This document shows positions 14,614 to 19,694 of a stretch of DNA of 19,694 nt, in pieces. Origin of the DNA: Bacillota bacterium (GTDB lineage: Bacteria > Bacillota > Clostridia > Lachnospirales > Lachnospiraceae); contig JAFADH010000368.1 in NCBI GenBank assembly GCA_023424995.1, positions 1 through 19,694 on the forward strand, written 5' to 3'. The position numbers and the translations under genes are program-made. The notes below the pieces were generated by a model. It searched no databases. It saw nothing but the letters and a program-made list of their open reading frames with translations, and was not told where the DNA came from. The stretch's first letter is position 1. Every line of letters starts with the position of its first letter.

Positions 14614-15549
14614 TTGAAACTGACAAAAAGGCGGTACAGACATATGTGGATATATTTACTATTAGTATTAATCGTACTTGGAATTATAGTATTTTTACAA
14701 TTTTCAATTGACATGCGCGCTGCATATAAAAGGCTCAGCCGGTATGATATTAAAGTCATCGATACTGAATTTGGTAAAATGAGTTATTTGGATGAAGGCT
14801 CCGGCGACCCTATACTTATATCCCACGGGATCTTTGGAGGGTATGACCAGGCATTTGTGTCCCTTAAAAGCCTGGTGGGAAATGATTACCGGAAAATTGC
14901 TCCGTCACGTTTTGGTTATCCCGGCTCCGATTTACCATCTGAACCAACTCCGAAAAGTCAGGCAAAAGCATTTTTAAATTTACTGGATAAATCTTCCATA
15001 CATACCACATATGTTATTACAACATCTGCCGGGGGTGCGGCAGGTATTGCGTTTGCTATTGAATACCCTGAACGTGTCAAGGGATTGATTTTACTTTCCT
15101 CAGGAGTTCCTGCAGCAAAAAAGACACGGGAAGAAATAACCGGTATGATGGGACCGCCCGCACTGCTTCTTAATGATTTTCCAATGTGGCTTTCCACAAA
15201 GTATTTTAGCTTTGTTTTTCAATCTATGTTTAAATCCGACATAGATAATTCTTTATACGATACCATGCTTCCTGCAGGGCCTCGTAAAAAAGGAATTAAA
15301 GCGGATGAGACAATAACAAATATAGATATGGACATTCATTTTGATGATTATCCGGTTGAGAAAACAACAGCACCTATTTTAGTAGTTCATGCAAAAGATG
15401 ATCCTATGGCAAAATATGAAAATATTGAAAAATTCATAGCAAGGACAAATGCTAAAACTGCCATATATGAAACTGGGGGACACCTGATAACAGGACATGA
15501 CAATGCTGTTTCAGAAGCAATAAAAAGATTTATCACCGAAACAAAATAG
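14614..15549 (+). CDS. Membrane-anchored alpha/beta hydrolase
   Basis: The start is uncertain. TTG 14614 has GGGAAG seven bases upstream and supplies the basic KLTKRRYRH before the membrane segment; ATG 14644 (after AAGGCGG) would remove it; TTG 14590 has no site. From 14614 the product is 311 residues. One membrane helix (12-30) is followed by an alpha/beta-hydrolase fold: oxyanion HGIFGG (71-76), nucleophile elbow TTSAGG with Ser138 (the usual first Gly of GxSxG is Thr), the acid in HAKDDPM and the His in GGHLITGH. The catalytic part would face outside. Substrate unknown; esterase or lipase-like activity is the neutral guess. It stands alone, convergent with the MBL gene. Confidence 0.85.
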   Translation: MKLTKRRYRHMWIYLLLVLIVLGIIVFLQFSIDMRAAYKRLSRYDIKVIDTEFGKMSYLDEGSGDPILISHGIFGGYDQAFVSLKSLVGNDYRKIAPSRFGYPGSDLPSEPTPKSQAKAFLNLLDKSSIHTTYVITTSAGGAAGIAFAIEYPERVKGLILLSSGVPAAKKTREEITGMMGPPALLLNDFPMWLSTKYFSFVFQSMFKSDIDNSLYDTMLPAGPRKKGIKADETITNIDMDIHFDDYPVEKTTAPILVVHAKDDPMAKYENIEKFIARTNAKTAIYETGGHLITGHDNAVSEAIKRFITETK

Positions 15550-15679
15550 ATAGCATAGATTGTTTTGTTAAAATTGCAGGTATAGGCTTTCGCCAGGATA
15601 ATTGCATAATTTTTGATCGGAGCATGATTTTAGTTCTAACAATATCATAGCGGATAGAACGAGATATTTATAATTCAGT

Positions 15680-15766
15680 CAAGACCGCCGGCATAATGAA
15701 GTGAACCCCTTTTGTCAGACAGAAAATCTAATGAAAGGGGTTTGTTTCATTATGCCGGCGGTCTTG
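15680..15766. terminator. Very long hairpin between convergent genes
   Basis: A perfect 21-bp inverted repeat (15680-15700 with 15746-15766, containing GACCGCCGGCATAATGAA) continues through three G-T wobbles into a second stem, AACCCCTTT / AAAGGGGTT. The hairpin totals about 33 pairs. It lies between the stops of the alpha/beta hydrolase and the MBL gene and may stop transcripts from both sides, although neither side has a strong U-run. A small mobile hairpin element is the alternative. Confidence 0.6.
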
Positions 15767-15774
15767 CTTTGATC

Positions 15775-16539
15775 CTATATGCGTATCTGGAAATCTCCAA
15801 AATCAAAAAGGCCGTTTCCCTGTTGCAATTTACCACTGCCTGAAAGCTCTTCAAAACCGGCTGCAATCTTATTGATAATTCCGGCCGGAATATCTAACTG
15901 ATGATGTGCGGGCAGGATTTTATTGATGGGCAGTAACTGTACAATTTGAACTGATTGCATAAATAACCGCGGGTCAGTAGTTGGATAGAATGCGTCTAGA
16001 CAACCCTTGTATATTAAATCGCCGGAGTAGAGATACTTTTTATCCGGCTCATAGAAGCAGCAATGTCCGGGTGAATGTCCGGGAGTATGTATAACTCTTA
16101 GAATCCGTCTGCCGAGATCGATACACTCTCCGTCATGTAAGGCCAATATCGGCGTTCCTTGATAAATCTGATATTTATCAATATCGAAGTCCTTGGGAAA
16201 ATCACAGGGTTCTTTCATCAGATTTGATTTCACTACCGTAAGAGGAATGGGGAACTTCCCCTCCAACCACTTTATCTCCGCTTCATGTACCGCTTTCTTA
16301 TCAAATAAATGATGTCCGCCAATATGATCCCAATGGGCATGCGTTGTTAAAACTTGAACAGGAAGTCCTGTCAGCTTATTCACTATATTTTTTATGTTGC
16401 CAATACCTAATCCGGTGTCAATCAAGACTGCATAATCCGTTCCGCATAACAAATAACAGTGGGTTTCCTCCCAATGCCTGTATTCACTTATAGCAAAAGT
16501 GCCGCTGTCTATTTTTTCGACTGTAAACCAATTTTCCAT
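15775..16539 (-). CDS. MBL-fold metallo-hydrolase
   Basis: The product is 254 residues. AAAGGA lies eight bases before the ATG. All metal ligands of the metallo-beta-lactamase fold are present: HAHWDH (67-72), His155 in HTPGHSPGH, Asp174 in YSGDLI and His in LPAHHQ (212-213). The compact form with these motifs is typical of glyoxalase-II-like and general thioester/ester hydrolases; beta-lactamase activity is unlikely because there is no signal peptide. It is a cytosolic enzyme with a binuclear metal site. The substrate cannot be named. It is transcribed alone, away from the rsfS cluster. Confidence 0.9.
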   Translation of the reverse strand: MENWFTVEKIDSGTFAISEYRHWEETHCYLLCGTDYAVLIDTGLGIGNIKNIVNKLTGLPVQVLTTHAHWDHIGGHHLFDKKAVHEAEIKWLEGKFPIPLTVVKSNLMKEPCDFPKDFDIDKYQIYQGTPILALHDGECIDLGRRILRVIHTPGHSPGHCCFYEPDKKYLYSGDLIYKGCLDAFYPTTDPRLFMQSVQIVQLLPINKILPAHHQLDIPAGIINKIAAGFEELSGSGKLQQGNGLFDFGDFQIRI

Positions 16540-16689
16540 ATCTTTATCCTTTATTTAAATTTGATGCTCTATCGTTCCTATTATAGCATACATATTTAAT
16601 ACATCCATTTTATTTGCTGTTTTTCTTACTGTTCTTGAAATTTTAAGATATTTCGATTTTCCCGGCACCATATCATCCTACAATAAAAG

Positions 16690-16715
16690 CAAGGCTGCCA
16701 CGTCAGGCAGCCTTG
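16690..16715 (-). terminator. Terminator of the obgE-rsfS cluster
   Basis: CAAGGCTGCC (16690-16699) pairs with GGCAGCCTTG (16706-16715) around a six-base loop. On the minus strand the stem is followed by CTTTTATTG, about 50 bases after the rsfS stop. Confidence 0.9.
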
Positions 16716-16767
16716 TTCTGATTTATGATATTATATTCCAACGATCAGATTCAAAATAACGGATCAA

Positions 16768-17124
16768 TTATTCCCCCAGCTGTTCTTTGGTCACCGTCTT
16801 GCCGTCTCTCCAGATACGTTCCAGGTTATAGAATAAACGGTCCTCTTTTGAGAACACATGAACGACCACATCACCATAATCAAGCAAAATCCAGCTTGCA
16901 GAGCGGATTCCTTCAATTCTCTTGGTTTCATAACCATTACGTCCCAGTTTGTCGGTAACGGAACTTACCAGTGCATCTACCTGGGAAGCGTTCGTACCGT
17001 TTGCAATTATAAAATAGTCTGCGATGATGGATATATCCTTGATCTCAATAATCTGAATATCCTCACCCTTCTTATCCTCCAGCGCTTCATATGCGAGTTT
17101 CACCATTTTCTTTGAATCGTCCAT
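16768..17124 (-). CDS. rsfS: Ribosome silencing factor RsfS (Iojap/DUF143 family)
   Basis: The product is 118 residues from ATG 17124 (MDDSKKMVKLAYEALEDKKGEDI), which matches the usual start of the family and has AAAGGTGA about ten bases upstream. The in-frame ATG at 17145 lacks such a site. Conserved parts are ADYFIIANGTNASQVDAL and the C-terminal GDVVVHVFSKEDRLFYNLERIW. RsfS binds uL14 on the large subunit and blocks 30S joining when nutrients are low. It is the last gene of the cluster, 33 bases after yqeK. Confidence 0.95.
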   Translation of the reverse strand: MDDSKKMVKLAYEALEDKKGEDIQIIEIKDISIIADYFIIANGTNASQVDALVSSVTDKLGRNGYETKRIEGIRSASWILLDYGDVVVHVFSKEDRLFYNLERIWRDGKTVTKEQLGE

Positions 17125-17157
17125 ACTATATATCTCACCTTTCATCTAATTGCTGCG

Positions 17158-17739
17158 CTAATAGATATTAGCTAACAACAGCTTATGATAATAATTATAT
17201 GTGTCTACTGTTAAGGTATCAATCTCTTTGCCAGATTCCTGGAGATGTTCCAATGTATTATCCAGTATCATTAAAATCGCCTGATCCAGCTCCGTATACG
17301 CTGCCCGGCGTATCTCTTCCAACCGAGGAGTTGGATCGCGGTACGGTTCAATATAATCTGCGGTATAGATAATCTTCTCCAATAAAGTCATCTCCGGATG
17401 TCCGGTGGTATGGTACCGTATCGCATCGATTATCTCCTCATCCTTAACGCCATATTTAACCCGGGCATACAGGGCTCCTACCTTGGCATGAAGAAGTACT
17501 GCACATTTGTGCTCGTTATCAGAAACCGGCAGATTGTACTTCTCGCATTCGCTCAAAAGCTGTTCTTCGGATAGACCTCTTGCACAGTCATGAAGGATGC
17601 CGGCAAGCCCTGCCTTATGCATATCATAACCATAGATCGCAGCCAGATCGCAGGCGACCTCTTCCACTCCTATGCTATGAAGATATCTGGATTCTTTTAA
17701 TTGCGTCCGAAGACATTCTCTGATCTGTTCTAATTCCAT
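17158..17739 (-). CDS. yqeK: YqeK, HD-domain diadenosine tetraphosphatase
   Basis: I start at ATG 17739 (MELEQIRECLRTQL), as in relatives, giving 193 residues. The frame is open to an ATG at 17790, which has no ribosome-binding site; GGGA before 17739 is modest, so the start is not certain. The HD domain shows RYLHSIGVEEVA, GILHDCARGL (the HD pair), the later VLLHAKVGA, and HTTGHPEMTLLEKIIYTADYIEP. YqeK enzymes split Ap4A symmetrically into two ADP with iron at the HD site. Its place between nadD and rsfS is the standard Firmicutes order. Confidence 0.92.
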   Translation of the reverse strand: MELEQIRECLRTQLKESRYLHSIGVEEVACDLAAIYGYDMHKAGLAGILHDCARGLSEEQLLSECEKYNLPVSDNEHKCAVLLHAKVGALYARVKYGVKDEEIIDAIRYHTTGHPEMTLLEKIIYTADYIEPYRDPTPRLEEIRRAAYTELDQAILMILDNTLEHLQESGKEIDTLTVDTYNYYHKLLLANIY

Positions 17740-17817
17740 CGTATCAATCCCATGCCCTTCCAAGTATGCAGTATTATTAATGTCCGGCATTCACAGCAAG
17801 CATGCACATGAAGTCTT

Positions 17818-18426
17818 TTAATCCGTCAGGTAAAGCTTATTGTGACAGATATAATCATGAACTGCCTCCGGAAGATAATAGCGGATTGATTTATGTTCAG
17901 CCACCCGCTTGCGAATAGCCCCGGAAGCAATTTGAATTGTCGGCATGTCAATTATTATAATTCTTGCATTAAACATTCTCTTTAACTCATGTGCCTGCCG
18001 CTGCAATCGGTCCGTTATCAGATCATCCCTGTTCGCTGCTACCACAGTGCAAAGCCTGAATATTGCCTGGGGCTTCCACCATTCATGCATATAGAACAGG
18101 GAATCTGCTCCTACGATAAAATAATAACCGGTATCCGGATGCTGCTCCTGCAGCAGTGTCAGGGTGTCTGCGGTATATGTGGGACCTTCCCGCTCCAGCT
18201 CAAAGGCAGATAATTCAAAATGAGCATTATCCTTTATCGCTAATTCAATCATATCGACTCTCTGCTGCTCAGTTATCCCCTCCGGATACTCTTTGTGGGG
18301 CGGATTCTTTGAAGGCATGAATAATATCTTATCCAATCCGAGTTCTTCATAAGCATGTTCCGCGAGAAACAGATGACCATAATGAATCGGATTAAAGGTT
18401 CCACCCATAATACCAACCTTTTTCAT
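17818..18426 (-). CDS. nadD: Nicotinate-nucleotide adenylyltransferase NadD
   Basis: The product is 202 residues, the usual length. GGAG is eight bases before the ATG. The nucleotidyltransferase signature GGTFNPIHYGHL (8-19) carries the HxGH ATP site, MPSKNPPHK (37-45) binds substrate, and IASGAIRKRV stands for the second ATP motif (usually SST-x-IR). NadD adenylates nicotinate mononucleotide to deamido-NAD in NAD synthesis, in the cytosol. Spacing to yhbY (85 bases) and yqeK is short, supporting co-transcription. Confidence 0.96.
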   Translation of the reverse strand: MKKVGIMGGTFNPIHYGHLFLAEHAYEELGLDKILFMPSKNPPHKEYPEGITEQQRVDMIELAIKDNAHFELSAFELEREGPTYTADTLTLLQEQHPDTGYYFIVGADSLFYMHEWWKPQAIFRLCTVVAANRDDLITDRLQRQAHELKRMFNARIIIIDMPTIQIASGAIRKRVAEHKSIRYYLPEAVHDYICHNKLYLTD

Positions 18427-18511
18427 ATATAATCTCCATTCTGCACATAATCCTTGCTTTGGAATGTGTCAGCAAAATAATCCGTTCAAGGATTTCATAT
18501 GCCGGATATCG

Positions 18512-18820
18512 TTAGTTTTTCGTCTTCTTCTCCACAGGAAGAACGATTTTCTTCTTATCCCTGGATTCCCTGTACAGAACAATCTTTTTGCCGATCACCT
18601 GCACCACCTGGGAATGGGTACGTTCCGCTAAGGTCCGCGCTATCACACCCGGATCGTCCAGACAGTTCTTGAGGACATTAATCTTAATTAACTCTCTTGC
18701 TTCCAAGGCTTCGGATACACCTTCCGTTATTTCCGGAGTCAAGGAGGATTTACCGATCTGATAGATCGGTTCTATGGTCATTGCGAGACCTTTCAGATAA
18801 GCTCTTTGCTTCGTTGTCAT
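18512..18820 (-). CDS. yhbY: YhbY-family RNA-binding protein (CRM domain)
   Basis: The product is 102 residues. The start is ATG 18820 (MTTKQRAYLKGLA), with AAAGGAG seven bases upstream; the longer frame to 18907 runs into the end of obgE and has no site. The CRM fold is recognisable by KGLAMTIEPIYQIGKSSLT (the GxxG-like loop as IGKSS), the helix EALEARELIKINVLKNC, and VVQVIGKKIVLYRES. YhbY binds pre-50S ribosomal RNA. The lysine-rich tail (DKKKIVLPVEKKTKN) fits RNA contact. Confidence 0.94.
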   Translation of the reverse strand: MTTKQRAYLKGLAMTIEPIYQIGKSSLTPEITEGVSEALEARELIKINVLKNCLDDPGVIARTLAERTHSQVVQVIGKKIVLYRESRDKKKIVLPVEKKTKN

Positions 18821-18878
18821 CTGTAAACTCCTTTCAAATGGATCATTATAAAGATCTGCTATAATTATTATATATTCA

Positions 18879-19694
18879 TTATTTGTAATAGTCAAAGCTG
18901 AGACCATACATTCTTACCGTATCGCCTTCCTGTATCCCGAGTTCTTCCAGCTGCTCCAGAATACCGTTATCTTTCAGGAAGTTCTGGAAGAAGACAAAGC
19001 CCTTCTCTGAATCCAGATTGGTATAGCCGAGCATTCGTTCAATACGCGGTCCTTCAACCACATATACACCCTCTTCTTCCTTCCATACCTCGTACGGATC
19101 ACTGGATTTTGCCATATCCTCGGGGAAGAATTCCTTTTCAAAGACAATGGGTGTCTGATCCAGATTATTCAGCATTCCCTTCACATGATACAGCAATTCC
19201 TTCATGCCTTTACCGCTGACTGCCGAGATAGGGAATACCGGTATTCCCTGCGGTTCAAAGGTATCCTTCAGCTTCTTGATCACTTCCTCTGCAGCCTCTT
19301 CATACAGAACATCAATCTTATTGGCGGCGATCACCTGGGGTCTCCCGGCCAGTTCCGCATTGTAAGCCTTCAGCTCGGAATTAATCAGCTTTATATCGTC
19401 AACCGGCTCCCGCCCTTCTGTGGAAGCAGCATCTACCAGATGAATGATTACTTTGGTACGTTCGATATGACGCAGGAATTCATGCCCAAGTCCGGCTCCC
19501 TCCGAAGCTCCTTCGATCAATCCCGGGATATCAGCAATTACAAAGCCTCCTCCGTCCAGATCAACCACACCCAGGTTCGGTGTCAGAGTAGTGAAATGAT
19601 AATTTCCAATCTTCGGCCTTGCATTGGTAACACGGGATAAAAGCGTGGATTTACCCACATTGGGGAAGCCTACCAATCCTACATCTGCAATTAC
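18879..19694 (-). CDS. obgE: GTPase ObgE/CgtA, 5' end outside the window
   Basis: The frame is open to the window edge, so only the last 271 residues are present and the N-terminal glycine-rich Obg domain is missing here. The G domain is complete: G1 GFPNVGKST, G2 in YHFTTLTPNLG, G3 DIPGLIEGA, G4 ANKIDV, G5 ISAVSG. The C-terminal OCT domain (about the last 70 residues, EVWKEEEGVYVVEG ... MYGLSFDYYK) follows. Obg acts in late 50S assembly and (p)ppGpp-linked growth control. It is upstream of yhbY by 58 bases. Confidence 0.97.
   Translation of the reverse strand, partial: VIADVGLVGFPNVGKSTLLSRVTNARPKIGNYHFTTLTPNLGVVDLDGGGFVIADIPGLIEGASEGAGLGHEFLRHIERTKVIIHLVDAASTEGREPVDDIKLINSELKAYNAELAGRPQVIAANKIDVLYEEAAEEVIKKLKDTFEPQGIPVFPISAVSGKGMKELLYHVKGMLNNLDQTPIVFEKEFFPEDMAKSSDPYEVWKEEEGVYVVEGPRIERMLGYTNLDSEKGFVFFQNFLKDNGILEQLEELGIQEGDTVRMYGLSFDYYK

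Noticed and set aside
15680..15766. Insertion sequence ends
   Set aside because: Only a short loop lies between the arms, no transposase is present, and I could not see a target-site duplication.
19185..19640. 151-codon plus-strand frame
   Set aside because: It is antisense to obgE, whose five GTPase motifs are intact.

Overview
The window looks like chromosomal DNA from a low-GC, plant-polysaccharide-degrading Clostridia, most likely a Lachnospiraceae member of the Lachnoclostridium / Clostridium phytofermentans / Anaerocolumna type. The reasons are the AT-rich base composition, strong AGGAGG ribosome-binding sites, a T-box leader, Gram-positive LexA boxes, CcpA/LacI-type operators and a secreted GH5 enzyme with a ricin-type lectin module. 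This placement is inferred from gene content and style, not from a marker-gene comparison.

The left part (1-6200) is accessory and partly decayed. A promoter drives a secreted protein made of two nearly identical 83-residue repeats. Next is a membrane-anchored protein with a Pro/Thr linker and propeller-like motifs. A minus-strand run of transferase-like genes follows: AAC(3)-type acetyltransferase, a methyltransferase remnant whose middle is deleted, a GNAT acetyltransferase, and possibly the start of a decayed nucleotidyltransferase. A small holin-like membrane protein (plus strand) has a 36-bp-repeat tail cut by stop codons. A radical SAM protein (minus strand) closes the region.

The middle part (6390-12650) holds the GH5-ricin enzyme with two perfect cre-like operators upstream, then a divergent methionyl-tRNA synthetase behind a complete T-box leader and a consensus promoter. 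A HAD hydrolase follows, which probably starts at TTG, with a homocysteine S-methyltransferase remnant just upstream of it. The MetRS-like protein has HFGH but a changed KMSKS loop, altered methionine-pocket positions and an extra insert. The T-box specifier loop, as I fold it, contains no AUG. Together these are the most interesting signals in the window.

The right part (12650-19694) is conserved housekeeping. A divergent SOS module pairs a YneA-like LysM protein with lexA around a shared control region that has two promoters and at least four LexA-box-like sites. A 7-bp tandem repeat lies in the long yneA leader, and a 97-bp hairpin repeat lies behind lexA. After an alpha/beta hydrolase and an MBL-fold hydrolase come, all on the minus strand, obgE (cut by the window edge), yhbY, nadD, yqeK and rsfS. 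This is the usual Firmicutes ribosome-assembly/NAD cluster, and it ends in a good terminator.

I see no rRNA, tRNA, CRISPR array, transposase or integrase. All identifications rest on motif reading; no database search was run.
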